64,000 bases of DNA, taken from contig CBDCQE010000001.1 in assembly GCA_965220505.1 (NCBI GenBank), positions 1,364,001 through 1,428,000 on the forward strand, written 5' to 3'. Shown piece by piece: positions 9,192 to 21,686 of this stretch; within the stretch, counting starts at the first letter, position 1; every line of letters starts with the position of its first letter. The position numbers were made by a program, and so were the translations under genes. The DNA is from Bin87 sp965220505 (GTDB taxonomy: Bacteria > Chloroflexota > Dehalococcoidia > Lucifugimonadales > UBA3495). Below the pieces are notes generated by a model, which ran no database searches, was not told the DNA's origin, and was given only the letters and a program-made list of their open reading frames with translations.

Positions 9192-9833
9192 ATGACCTCC
9201 GCAACGGAAATCGGCATTGCCCAGGACAGCGCGCTGGTCATCAATCCCCGTGACCTGGGCATTACCGCCACCGGCCCGGAATTGGCAAATCTGTTTGACC
9301 AGTTTTGCAACCGCAATAGCCAAAGCCCGTGGCGGTTCGAGCTCAGCCCAGAAGGAGAAATCATTATCATGCCTCCCGTTCATCACCCCAGCGATGGCCA
9401 CGAGCACGACTTTGGCATCGAGCTGGGGGTATGGGCGCGCGTGTTCGGTGGGGTGGCTAGAGGCTCTAGCGCCGCCTTTCAAATGCCGGTCACCGGCGGT
9501 ACTCTCTCGCCTGATGCTTCGTGGACGGCGCAAGAAAAATGGGACTCCCTCCCGCACTTGGCCGGCGATTCTCACCCGCTCTGTCCCGATTTCGTCGTTG
9601 AAATTCGCTCTACCTACGACAACTTGGCCCCGCTCCAGGCCAAAATGCAACTCTATATGAGGAACGGCACTTTACTGGGCTGGTTGATTGACCCGCCCAA
9701 CCGCCGCGTCTATATCTACCGCGCCGGACAGGCAGAACCGGAGCTGTTGGAAGACCCGGTTGACCTCTCCGGCGAGGACATACTGCCGGGCATTGAGTTT
9801 GAGGTCACCCGTTGGATTTTTGACCGGGTTTAA
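9192..9833 (+). CDS. Uma2-family putative endonuclease (first of a tandem pair)
   Basis: A 213-residue protein of the Uma2/DUF820 family with a PD-(D/E)XK nuclease core: D108 in PDASW, D133 and E137 in PDFVVEIRS, and a Lys in the following LQAKMQLY helix. GWLIDPPNRRVYIY and the late DILPGIEFEV strand are diagnostic. The start has a GGAGGAGAG ribosome binding site. The next gene is a paralogue of identical length. Biological role unknown; such genes are common in Chloroflexota and cyanobacteria. Confidence 0.88.
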   Translation: MTSATEIGIAQDSALVINPRDLGITATGPELANLFDQFCNRNSQSPWRFELSPEGEIIIMPPVHHPSDGHEHDFGIELGVWARVFGGVARGSSAAFQMPVTGGTLSPDASWTAQEKWDSLPHLAGDSHPLCPDFVVEIRSTYDNLAPLQAKMQLYMRNGTLLGWLIDPPNRRVYIYRAGQAEPELLEDPVDLSGEDILPGIEFEVTRWIFDRV

Positions 9834-9865
9834 ATCCGCAGGTCTTTGAGCGCCGGAGTGTAGAC

Positions 9866-10507
9866 ATGACCACGTTCGCCAAAACATCAATTGCCTCGGA
9901 CAACGCGCTGGTCATTAACCCGCGAGATTTCGGCAGTTCCGCATCCGGGCGTGAGCTGGAAAAGCTGTTCGTTCAATTTACCAGCCGGAACAGCCAAAGC
10001 ATCTGGCAGTTTGAGCTCAGCCCTGACGGGGAAATTATCGCTATGGCGCCAGTCAACTACCCTGGAGGCTTGCACGAGAACGCCACCAGTAGCATTTTGT
10101 TCGTTTGGGCAATGGATGCTGGCGGCATAACCACTGGATCCAATGCCGCGCATCGAATGCCGGTAACCGGAGGCGTCCTGGTGCCTGATGCAGCTTGGAC
10201 ATCGCCGGAAAAGTGGGCAGCACATACGCACATCACCGGGGATCCGATACCGTGTTGTCCCGATTTCGTCATCGAGATCCGTTCTGGTTCCGACAACCTG
10301 GCTCCGCTGCACGCCAAGATGCGCCTTTACCTGCAAAACGGCGCGCTGCTGGGTTGGCTCATAGACCCGCCCAACCGCCGCGCCTATATCTTTCGGGCGG
10401 GGCAGGCGGAGCCGGAGCTGTTGGAAAACCCGGTTACCCTCTACGGCGAGGACATACTGCCGGGCTTTGAGTTTGAGGTCGCCCGTTGGATTTTTGACCG
10501 GTCTTAG
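9866..10507 (+). CDS. Uma2-family putative endonuclease (second of a tandem pair)
   Basis: Also 213 residues, and it lines up with the preceding Uma2 protein end to end without visible gaps. It shares the SALVINPRD-like opening (here NALVINPRD), PDAAW, PDFVIEIRS, the GWLIDPPNRR strand and the DILPGFEFEV end, so it arose by tandem duplication. The divergence is concentrated in the surface-exposed middle (residues about 60-125). The ATG at 9866 follows a GGAGTG site. The catalytic Asp/Glu/Lys set appears intact, so both copies may be active. Confidence 0.88.
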   Translation: MTTFAKTSIASDNALVINPRDFGSSASGRELEKLFVQFTSRNSQSIWQFELSPDGEIIAMAPVNYPGGLHENATSSILFVWAMDAGGITTGSNAAHRMPVTGGVLVPDAAWTSPEKWAAHTHITGDPIPCCPDFVIEIRSGSDNLAPLHAKMRLYLQNGALLGWLIDPPNRRAYIFRAGQAEPELLENPVTLYGEDILPGFEFEVARWIFDRS

Positions 10508-10579
10508 CCGGCATTGACATTGCGGGCGACAGCGCCCACATCCTTCGCTTAGGCCTTCATTTCGCAAAGGAGGCTACGC

Positions 10580-11827
10580 ATGGGGCCACCAGAACCGACA
10601 TTGGTGCCCGAACAGTTTGGCACGCTTCAGGGCGTGCGGATCCTGTCCACCGGCACCATCGTGGCCGAGCCGGTGGCCGCCGGGATGGCGGCGGACATGG
10701 GCGCCGAGGTGATCCACATCGAGCGACCCGGCAGCGGCGAGGACTGGCGGCACGCGGAGTTTCCCATCACGTCTCCCAGCGGTGTTCCGGTGGCCAGTTC
10801 CTGGATTCAGGACCACCGGAACATGTTCCATACCACGCTGGACTTCAGCACGCCCGAAGGTCGTGACATTTTCCTGAAGCTCCTCCGCCGGGCCGACATC
10901 TGGATGGAGAGTTCCAAGGCCCGCACTTATGACAAATGGGGCCTGGACGACGACGCAATTTTGGCCGCCAATCCGCAAATAGTGATCTGCCACGTGTCCG
11001 GGTACGGCCAGGACGGCGACCCGGATTACGTCGGGCGGGCTTCCTACGATTTCACGGCGCAGGCGTTCGGCGGCATGATGAACCTGATGGGCAACCCGGA
11101 ACCGGAGCCGCCGACCCGAGCGGTGCCCTGGACCGCCGACTACATCACTGCTTTGTTCTGCCTGTGGTCGTCACTGGCGGCGTACATCCACGCGCAGCGC
11201 ACCGGGAAGGGCCAGGTAATCGACCTCGCCCAATTCGAGGCGGTGCACCGCATTCTGTCCGGCACCATGGTCGCCTACCACGAACTAGGGCTGGTGCGGG
11301 AACGGGCCGGCAACAAGGCGGGCAACGCGCAGCCCTGGGACACCTTCCAAGCCAAAGATGGTTGGGTGGTCATCGCCGCGGTGGGACCGGCGGTCTATGC
11401 CAGGGTGTGCCATGTCCTAGGCCTGGACCCGCATGATGAGAAATGGATCAAAGCCCGGCGTGAGATCCATTCGCCCGAGGGCATCGAGTTCGATGCAATC
11501 CTGCGCGGTTGGGTTGAAGACCGAACGGTGGACGAGGTGGTCCGCATTTTCAACCAGGCGCAGGTTGGATGCAGCCGGATAATGAACGCCCAGGAGATGG
11601 CGGAGAACCCCCATTACCAAAGCCGGAGCGTGCACGCTGAATGGCACGATAATCAACTGCGCAAGACGGTGAAAGGCGTTGGCATTATCCCCAAGTTTTC
11701 GCGGACGCCGGGGAAGATCTGGCGCGGCTCGGTTCCCGTCGGTTATGACAACGATCAGGTATATGGGGATTTGCTGGGAATGTCGCCGCAAACTCTGCGT
11801 GATCTGGCGAGCCGCGGGGTGATTTGA
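10580..11827 (+). CDS. Class III (CaiB/BaiF) CoA-transferase
   Basis: A 415-residue family III CoA-transferase with VRILSTGTIVAEPVAAGMAADMGAEVIHIE near the N-terminus (residues about 13-45), a WMESSKARTYDKWG segment, and D187 in TADYITA at the position of the catalytic aspartate. A strong AAAGGAGG lies upstream of the ATG. It is the third CoA-transferase in 7 kb but stands alone here, after the Uma2 pair. Substrate unknown. Confidence 0.87.
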   Translation: MGPPEPTLVPEQFGTLQGVRILSTGTIVAEPVAAGMAADMGAEVIHIERPGSGEDWRHAEFPITSPSGVPVASSWIQDHRNMFHTTLDFSTPEGRDIFLKLLRRADIWMESSKARTYDKWGLDDDAILAANPQIVICHVSGYGQDGDPDYVGRASYDFTAQAFGGMMNLMGNPEPEPPTRAVPWTADYITALFCLWSSLAAYIHAQRTGKGQVIDLAQFEAVHRILSGTMVAYHELGLVRERAGNKAGNAQPWDTFQAKDGWVVIAAVGPAVYARVCHVLGLDPHDEKWIKARREIHSPEGIEFDAILRGWVEDRTVDEVVRIFNQAQVGCSRIMNAQEMAENPHYQSRSVHAEWHDNQLRKTVKGVGIIPKFSRTPGKIWRGSVPVGYDNDQVYGDLLGMSPQTLRDLASRGVI

Positions 11828-11840
11828 GGTCTGGCATCCC

Positions 11841-12680
11841 TCATCGGATTTTGACTATCGAGTTATCTCGCAGGCGCGAATATCCCAACATAAACAACGC
11901 GGACTGGAGGGCGTCAACGCGAATAGGTTCGGGGACGTTGGCGAATTCCCCTGGGTGCTCCAGCAATCCTTGCAAGAGCCAAGCGCATTTCAGGTTGGCG
12001 TTTGCATATTGGACATAGCCAATGCTATGCCCAGCGCACCTGTCAGGACCGCTGCCTTTCGTGCGTCGCCACGCGGGAACAGGGAATGAAAGTACATCCC
12101 CGGTGCCGCTCGCATCTTTATTTTGCTGGTAAATGCCGACCAAGCACGATAAAGCACAAGCGACCCGGCTATCGTAAATGGGTAGTCCCGGGACTATCAT
12201 GGAATAAATCTTGCTGAAACCTGCTCCCATCCGCAGAGGAACCGGCAAGTCTTCCGTGTCGGCCTTCGCCGGATCAAGCTTTAGCCTGATTTCGTCAATG
12301 TGCTCTTGCAACTTCCCAGGCAACATATCGCCCCAATGCGAAGATGACCACAGATCGAGTCGGTTACTGCCTCCCCAATCCACGGCGATTAGGTGGGCGA
12401 TTTTGAGAAACTCATCCTTATCGCCAGAGGTTTCAATTGCAACGAAGTTCTCGAATTTCTTGCGTAAGCCGGCAAAGAGCAGCATCGTTTCGTCAATCTT
12501 GAGATGGTGCCAGCTGTAACCACGGTAAGCCTCATACAAACTGCCGCACGTAAAATTTCCTCCATATCTCTCCTGCGTCGTCCACTGATGCGATAAACCC
12601 CATTCACCACGCACCAGATTGCCGGCCCATTCCAGGAATCGCTTTACGTCGTCATCGTCCAGGAATTCATCCCGATTCAT
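11841..12680 (-). CDS. Hypothetical protein of lower GC, next to the rRNA/tRNA unit
   Basis: A 279-residue protein I do not recognise. It is soluble, with no signal peptide or membrane segment, and is rich in Trp and Asp/Lys. It has an acidic N-terminus (DEFLDDDDV), a VDWGGSNRLDLW segment and a MIVPGLPIYDSRVACALSCL segment in the middle. The ATG at 12680 has GGAGG 10 bases upstream. The base composition is visibly lower in GC than the metabolic genes upstream. It starts just after the terminator of the tRNA/23S unit, a usual place for inserted DNA. Function not assigned. Confidence 0.7.
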   Translation of the reverse strand: MNRDEFLDDDDVKRFLEWAGNLVRGEWGLSHQWTTQERYGGNFTCGSLYEAYRGYSWHHLKIDETMLLFAGLRKKFENFVAIETSGDKDEFLKIAHLIAVDWGGSNRLDLWSSSHWGDMLPGKLQEHIDEIRLKLDPAKADTEDLPVPLRMGAGFSKIYSMIVPGLPIYDSRVACALSCLVGIYQQNKDASGTGDVLSFPVPAWRRTKGSGPDRCAGHSIGYVQYANANLKCAWLLQGLLEHPGEFANVPEPIRVDALQSALFMLGYSRLRDNSIVKIR

Positions 12681-12712
12681 CGCGAGTAACCTCCGAGAAG
12701 AACGTCAAAACG

Positions 12713-12737
12713 AAACCCCCGGTGACACCGGGGGTTT
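12713..12737 (-). terminator. Rho-independent terminator of the 23S-tRNA unit
   Basis: A perfect hairpin, AAACCCCCGG / CCGGGGGTTT with a short loop, is followed in the minus-strand direction by TTTCGTTTTG. It lies just downstream of the initiator tRNA and just before the gene at 11841-12680. Confidence 0.85.
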
Positions 12738-12748
12738 GCTGAAACTCT

Positions 12749-12823
12749 TGGTAGCGGGGGTTGGACTCGAACCAACGACCTTCGGGTTATGAGCCCGACG
12801 AGCTGCCACTGCTCCACCCCGCG
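12749..12823 (-). tRNA. tRNA-fMet (initiator, anticodon CAT)
   Basis: The minus strand folds as a full tRNA with anticodon CAT and an encoded 3' CCA (TGG at 12749-12751 on the plus strand). Three consecutive G-C pairs close the anticodon loop (GGG CTCATAA CCC). The first base pair of the acceptor is mismatched (C1 with U72). Both are initiator hallmarks. It lies between the 3' end of the 23S gene and the terminator, so it probably shares the 23S transcript. Confidence 0.93.
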
Positions 12824-12849
12824 TTGAGGGCGCAACTTGCGCCTTGCAA

Positions 12850-12935
12850 CTGAACAGGAAATCTGAACTTGGCGATCGATATTTTTTGATGATGAGCGCC
12901 GAACCGAGCCAAGAGAATTAGAAGCTCTTAGCGTG

Positions 12936-12943
<8 letters not shown>
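12850..12943 (-). repeat. 3' arm of the extended 23S processing stem
   Basis: This trailer pairs with the leader at 15910-15977. The outer 20 bases (12850-12869) pair continuously with two G-U wobbles. The inner 15 bases next to the mature rRNA pair perfectly, and the middle pairs with mismatches. An extra GGCG/CGCC hairpin lies between the inner and outer parts. This is the expected substrate for RNase III-type precursor processing. The arm contains no 5S rRNA. Confidence 0.75.
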
Positions 12944-15909
<2,966 letters not shown>

Positions 15910-15918
<9 letters not shown>

Positions 15919-15977
15919 CACGCTAGGAACTTCAAATTCCTAAGACTCGGTTCTTACAGTTCAAATTTCCTATTCAG
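15910..15977 (-). repeat. 5' arm of the extended 23S processing stem
   Basis: The leader immediately before the mature 23S 5' end is complementary to the trailer at 12850-12943 over almost its whole length (20 outer bases with only G-U wobbles, 15 inner bases perfect). Having both arms around a lone 23S indicates a precursor that is processed on its own. Confidence 0.75.
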
Positions 15978-16075
15978 TTTTTAAGGTCACCAACCGGACG
16001 TTGCCTCGACGGCGTTTCCGCCGGTGGCCGGGAACCCTCGCTGGAGGGCGCCCGCATCTCAGTCAGTGGGACGAC

Positions 16076-16104
16076 ACTATATCCTCTGCGGACCTAATCG
16101 TCAA
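16076..16104 (-). promoter_or_regulatory. Sigma-70-type promoter of the 23S-tRNA unit
   Basis: The minus strand reads TTGACG, 17 bases, TATAGT, which is close to consensus with ideal spacing. It is about 100 bases upstream of the start of the processing stem and between the convergent ends of no other gene, so it should drive the 23S unit. The leader between it and the stem is GC-rich and contains a GGC/GCC hairpin. Confidence 0.75.
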
Positions 16105-16162
16105 GGGCAATCGGACGAAAAATTCACAGTTGCAGTTTGCAGTGGCGCAGGCCGCCTGCCGA

Positions 16163-17014
16163 TCAGCGTCCCACGAACGGCGGCATACCGCGATTCTTGT
16201 CCAGGAACCACTGCACCGCGATCTTGTGATCCTCGGTGCGGCGCACGTGCTCCTGGGCCGCGGACGCCAACTCCAGCGCCTCGTGGAAGGTGAGGTCCAT
16301 GCTTTCGTGCACCAGGTACTTGGTCAGCGAGTGGGCGACGGTCGGGCCTTTGGCGATGCGGGTCGCCAGCTCCATGGACCCTTCCATCAGCTGATCATCG
16401 GGGAAGCACTTGCTGGCCAGGCCGATGCGCACGGCGTCCTCGCCGCCCATCCAGTCTCCGGTGTACTGGAGCAACAGGGTGTTGCTAGTGCCGATCAGCT
16501 TGGGCAATTGCCAGCAACTGCCGTCGCCGGGTATCAGGCCGTTGAGCACGAACCGTTCGGACAAGCGCCCGCTGTCGCCGACGACGCGGATGTCGCAGGA
16601 GAGGGCGAGGCCGCAACCGACCCCGGCCGCCGGGCCGTTGACCACCGCAATGGACGGTTTTTGCAGGTCATGGATTCGGAGCGGAACGAAGTTGACCCTG
16701 GGGCCGCGCTCAGAGCTCTGCCGGCGGCCCTTCATGTACTCCATCTTTCCCCAGGTCAGGGGTTCCGGCTCCGCTTCGCCTTCCCGCTCTTCGATGCGCT
16801 GGCGGAAACCACGCACGTTGGCGCCGGAGCAGAAGGACGGCTCCGTGCCGGTGAGCAGCAGCACCCGCTCCTCCGGGTTGTTTTCGAACTCGTCCAGCCG
16901 CTCGAACATTTCGGCGGCCATATCCGGACCCAGCGCGTTTCGCGTGGGCGGGTCGTGCATGGTCATCACCAGCACGCCGTCCACGACTTCGGTCTTGATG
17001 AACTCGTAAGCCAT
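16163..17014 (-). CDS. Enoyl-CoA hydratase/isomerase family protein
   Basis: A 283-residue crotonase-fold protein. It has the NALGPDMAAEM opening helix, the oxyanion-hole segment SFCSGANVRGF and the second one, NGPAAGVGCGLALSCDIRV. The classical catalytic Glu pair is not obvious, so it may be a hydratase, isomerase or hydrolase of the superfamily. The frame stays open to 17701, but the ATG at 17014 begins the domain and has a GAGG site a few bases upstream. It is divergent from the MOSC gene. Confidence 0.88.
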   Translation of the reverse strand: MAYEFIKTEVVDGVLVMTMHDPPTRNALGPDMAAEMFERLDEFENNPEERVLLLTGTEPSFCSGANVRGFRQRIEEREGEAEPEPLTWGKMEYMKGRRQSSERGPRVNFVPLRIHDLQKPSIAVVNGPAAGVGCGLALSCDIRVVGDSGRLSERFVLNGLIPGDGSCWQLPKLIGTSNTLLLQYTGDWMGGEDAVRIGLASKCFPDDQLMEGSMELATRIAKGPTVAHSLTKYLVHESMDLTFHEALELASAAQEHVRRTEDHKIAVQWFLDKNRGMPPFVGR

Positions 17015-17194
17015 ATCAAACGCCTCACAGCGCCCCGGAAACCCCGGGGCGAACGGATTGGATTGCATTCTACCCAATGGTTCGGACATGCGGCAAAACC
17101 GCGTTTGCCAACAGCCCGGCCATATCCTAAAATCCCGTCTATCCGCCATCCGCAGATGCGAGGCCGGGCCCGGCCTGATACCGAGGAGCATGCC

Positions 17195-17632
17195 ATGCAA
17201 TCCGGCAACATAGTGAACCTGCACATCGCCCGCGTGAAGGGCACCCCTTCTGACCCGGTGGTAGAGGCCCGGGCAATTTCGGCTGAAGGCCTGGAGGGCG
17301 ATCGCAGCCGTAACCCGCGAAATCTCCGGCAAGTCCTGGTCATGGATAAAGAGACGCTCGACCACTACGGACTGGAGCCGGGGCAGATAAAGGAAAACAT
17401 CACGGTAACGGGCATGGACCTTTCGGAAGCTCGTCAGGGTCACGTCTTTTTCATCGGCGACCCGGACAACCACGTCACCCTGGAGGTGACCGGTGACTGC
17501 GAGCCGTGCCAGAAAATGGATGCCCTCATACCGGGCCTGCAGCAGGAGATATTCGGCAGGCGGGGCATACTGACCGTTGTTCTGCAGGGCGGGGATATCA
17601 AGGTCGGGGACCCCATCAGATTGGAACCGTAG
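17195..17632 (+). CDS. MOSC domain protein
   Basis: A 145-residue protein matching a stand-alone MOSC (molybdenum cofactor sulfurase C-terminal) domain. It starts with an IVNLHIARVKG strand. The conserved AEGLEGDR segment and the GDCEPC motif, whose Cys residues are the likely sulfur carriers, follow. The ATG at 17195 has a GAGGA site at 17183-17187. The frame remains open far upstream across the enoyl-CoA hydratase antisense strand, but that part is non-coding. Stand-alone MOSC proteins are thought to deliver sulfur to molybdenum enzymes. Confidence 0.82.
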   Translation: MQSGNIVNLHIARVKGTPSDPVVEARAISAEGLEGDRSRNPRNLRQVLVMDKETLDHYGLEPGQIKENITVTGMDLSEARQGHVFFIGDPDNHVTLEVTGDCEPCQKMDALIPGLQQEIFGRRGILTVVLQGGDIKVGDPIRLEP

Positions 17633-17821
17633 GCTACGTCCCCAACGGGGGCGCAGCGTCCATAAAGAAGGGATTTCTCCCGGAATCGGGAGGTGGCTCA
17701 TTCATGCCATACTGACTGGCGCATAAAGACCGGCCGCAAAGACAAGTTTCAGCTGCACTCCATATCGGGCAGCGCATTGGTGTAACGCGGCGAGCTTGGG
17801 GCTCAAGAACGGAGCATAAAG

Positions 17822-19210
<1,389 letters not shown>

Positions 19211-19270
19211 GTTCGACAATTGGTGCGTTCGGGTTGTGGGATCGTCCCAACGTTCTGAAGGAGAAGAGCA

Positions 19271-20068
19271 ATGACTACGGGTAACCTGACATGGCAACAG
19301 GCCGCATTGCGCGTATTAGAGGAAGAAGGTAAACCTCTTCGGACCACAGATGTCGGCGAATTGATCGCTCAACGGCAATATACGGCGAACGTAGGTGCGG
19401 CTCCTACCCAACAGGCAAGCGTTGCTCTCCGGACTTTGCTGAAACGAGGGGACATACGGCAGGTAGGAAAATTGTACGCCCTTCCTGCGGTTGCTAACGA
19501 AGCAGTACAGAGTGCCGAAGCCGAAGCCGAAGCCGAATACGAAACGGCTAACAATCCGGATAGGTTGACGGTCAAAGCATATGGATTGTATTGGGCGCGC
19601 AGCTTGGTCAACTGGGCTTCGGGAAGCAGCCTTTTCGGAGAGGCTGGCGGCGACCGGGTTAACTTCGCTGATCAAGACGGGATTTACCTGCTTCACAACG
19701 GGAACGAGATTACTTACGTTGGACAGACCAGAACTCCGACCGCCATACGTGGTTTGTACTCACGATTACAAGATCACCACAGAGACCGCCGCAAAACCGA
19801 TCGCTGGGACTCTTTTTCTTGGTTTGGGTTTCGTCCAGTAGATGACAATGGCGGCTTGGGAGACACACCGCAAACAGCAGATTTAGGCGATGTGCTAAAT
19901 TTGATCGAGGCAATTCTCATCGAAGGCCTGATGCCCCGGCTTAACATGCAGAGCGCTCCGAATTCCAAAGAATGGCTGGAAGAAAACCAGTATTTCCAGA
20001 TCGAAGATCCACAATTGATCGCAAGCCGATTTGCGGCATTGGCCCAAGTTGGTGCCGCTTTGCGGTGA
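19271..20068 (+). CDS. HARE-HTH plus GIY-YIG domain protein (predicted DNA-binding nuclease)
   Basis: A 265-residue protein. Residues about 6-70 form a winged-helix domain of the HB1/ASXL (HARE-HTH) type: an AALRVLEEEGKPLRTTDVGELI opening and TLLKRGDIRQVGKLYAL at its end. An acidic Glu-Ala linker (EAEAEAE) follows. The C-terminal half has GIY at 137-139 and YVG at 149-151, an Arg helix and a Glu in NLIEAILIEGL, matching a GIY-YIG nuclease core. It has GGAG before the ATG. The GC content looks lower than that of amt. HARE-HTH domains are linked to restriction and modified-base recognition systems, so a defence or repair role is plausible. No methylase is adjacent. Confidence 0.72.
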   Translation: MTTGNLTWQQAALRVLEEEGKPLRTTDVGELIAQRQYTANVGAAPTQQASVALRTLLKRGDIRQVGKLYALPAVANEAVQSAEAEAEAEYETANNPDRLTVKAYGLYWARSLVNWASGSSLFGEAGGDRVNFADQDGIYLLHNGNEITYVGQTRTPTAIRGLYSRLQDHHRDRRKTDRWDSFSWFGFRPVDDNGGLGDTPQTADLGDVLNLIEAILIEGLMPRLNMQSAPNSKEWLEENQYFQIEDPQLIASRFAALAQVGAALR

Positions 20069-20094
20069 CGAGGAGACTGAAACGACAATGAAAT

Positions 20095-20118
20095 CAGGGA
20101 GGCCGATCAGCCTCCCTG
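20095..20118. terminator. Hairpin terminator between convergent genes
   Basis: A 9-base perfect inverted repeat (CAGGGAGGC / GCCTCCCTG, 6-base loop) lies in the 74-base gap between the convergent genes at 19271-20068 and 20143-21510. The flanking T-tracts are weak on the plus strand and moderate on the minus strand, so it may serve both. Confidence 0.6.
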
Positions 20119-20142
20119 TAGTTGGACAAGCGACCTATTTGT

Positions 20143-21510
20143 CTACCGCACCAGCGTCTCCCGGATCGCCTCACCCACGTCGCCGACCTGCGTGACATCC
20201 TGCCACTGCTGCACGGCAGCGTCTACCCGGTCCCCCGACAACACGAGACCGACGTTATCGCGGAACTTGCCGGCGATGTTGTCCATTCCCCACGGGTTTG
20301 CCTGGCTGCCCAGGATCTGGCCGCGCGGCGTCTCGTGTTCGATCACGCGCCCATCCTTCAGGGTTACGCGGATGGGCACGCCCTTGGAGACGGTGCCGCC
20401 ACCACGCTCGAACTTGGACTGTACGCGGATGCGCACCCGCTCCATCATGTCAACGACGTCGGCATCCGTTACCTTTTCGTCGGTGAAAGTGTCGATCCCG
20501 ATCTGGCCGTCGACCAGGGCGGCGGCCATGTTGTACTTCGCGCTGAACTTGCCTTTGAGATCAGTCTCCGGCTCCTCGTAGAGCATCACCGTGGATGCGT
20601 AGGACTGGACGATCTCGGCGTTCTCGACGTCCTCGTGACTGAACTCGTACTCACGCATCAGACCGAAGACACTGTCCAGCATGGCGTGGTTGCCGCCGCA
20701 GGACGGGTACTTCTTGATCATCAACGCATCCTGCACGTGGAACGGCTTGCCCAGCTTCTCTGCGGCGGCTTCCAGGTCCGTATGCTCATCGCCGATCACC
20801 GTGGCGGTGAAGCCGACGGGATGCTCCAGGATCTGGTCGCCGGCGGTGAACCCGCGCTGTGCCAGTTGAGCGGCCATGACGCCGTCGCGACAGGTCATGC
20901 CAGCGTGCAGCGGCTTGGTCATGGTGCCGAAGTTGTGGATCACGCCGCCGGCCATGGAACCGGCCATGCCCAGGGCCATGGTGGTCTGCTCCTCGTCCAG
21001 TTTGAGCAGTTTGGCGCACGCCGCTGCCGCCGCCAGCCGGCCGAGGATGGCCGTGCTGTGGAAGCCCCGGTGCATCTGCTGGGTGTGGTAGTGGGTGGCG
21101 TAGTCGACGGCCAGCCCGACCTCGCAGCCCACAACGTAGGCCTCCATGAGGTCGCGGCCGGTGGCGCCGATGGTCTCGCCCAGGGCCAGCAAAGCGGGGA
21201 AGATTGCCACCGTGGGGTGTCCGAAGCCGCCGAAATCATCGTAGTCCAGGGCGTGTCCCATGGTGCCGTTGACCAGCGCGGCGTTCACCGCGGAGGTCCG
21301 CTCGCCGGTGGCCAGTATGGTGGCCTCTTCGTTGCCCCCCAGGTCGCCGGCGTAGTTGCGGATGATGTCGCCTACCTTCTGAGTGGAGCCGGCCAGGATG
21401 ACGCCGATCACATCGAAGCAGGACTCGTTAGCCACCCGGATCGCGTCCGGCGGGATGTCTTCGTAGGTCGTGTCGACGATCCATTTTGCCACCATTTCAG
21501 TTGCGCCCAT
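20143..21510 (-). CDS. MmgE/PrpD family protein
   Basis: A 455-residue protein of the MmgE/PrpD fold, as in 2-methylcitrate dehydratase, cis-aconitate decarboxylase and related enzymes. Conserved segments include NGTMGHALDYDDF, GFHSTAILGRLAAAAAC, LHAGMTCRDGVMAAQLA, KKYPSCGGNHAMLD and a late PRGQILGSQANPWG. The ATG at 21510 has a GGAGG site upstream. The frame is open to 21798, but the extra part is not conserved. Substrate uncertain: SAR202-type genomes carry many copies, probably for varied hydroxy acids. A long antisense frame over it is spurious. Confidence 0.9.
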   Translation of the reverse strand: MGATEMVAKWIVDTTYEDIPPDAIRVANESCFDVIGVILAGSTQKVGDIIRNYAGDLGGNEEATILATGERTSAVNAALVNGTMGHALDYDDFGGFGHPTVAIFPALLALGETIGATGRDLMEAYVVGCEVGLAVDYATHYHTQQMHRGFHSTAILGRLAAAAACAKLLKLDEEQTTMALGMAGSMAGGVIHNFGTMTKPLHAGMTCRDGVMAAQLAQRGFTAGDQILEHPVGFTATVIGDEHTDLEAAAEKLGKPFHVQDALMIKKYPSCGGNHAMLDSVFGLMREYEFSHEDVENAEIVQSYASTVMLYEEPETDLKGKFSAKYNMAAALVDGQIGIDTFTDEKVTDADVVDMMERVRIRVQSKFERGGGTVSKGVPIRVTLKDGRVIEHETPRGQILGSQANPWGMDNIAGKFRDNVGLVLSGDRVDAAVQQWQDVTQVGDVGEAIRETLVR

Positions 21511-21686
21511 GGTGCGAAACCTCCTGATTTTGTTCTTGATTTGCGTCGGAAAACACTCAGTGGCCCGATTATAGCACCGGCGGTTCGGTTGCCCGGTTTC
21601 CGGGGGTCTGCTAGACTTTCCCCGTGCCACGGTCGAGCCGTGGGCACGCGTATAACCCAATCCCCGCCTTTCAGGAGCCACGGCTG

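Noticed and set aside
16001..17190. The long open frame upstream of the MOSC start
   Set aside because: It is antisense to the enoyl-CoA hydratase gene; the MOSC domain and its ribosome binding site begin at 17195.
17633..17710. Terminator hairpin after the MOSC gene
   Set aside because: Only a short GTCCCC-loop-GGGGGC type stem without a T run is seen, which is too weak to call.
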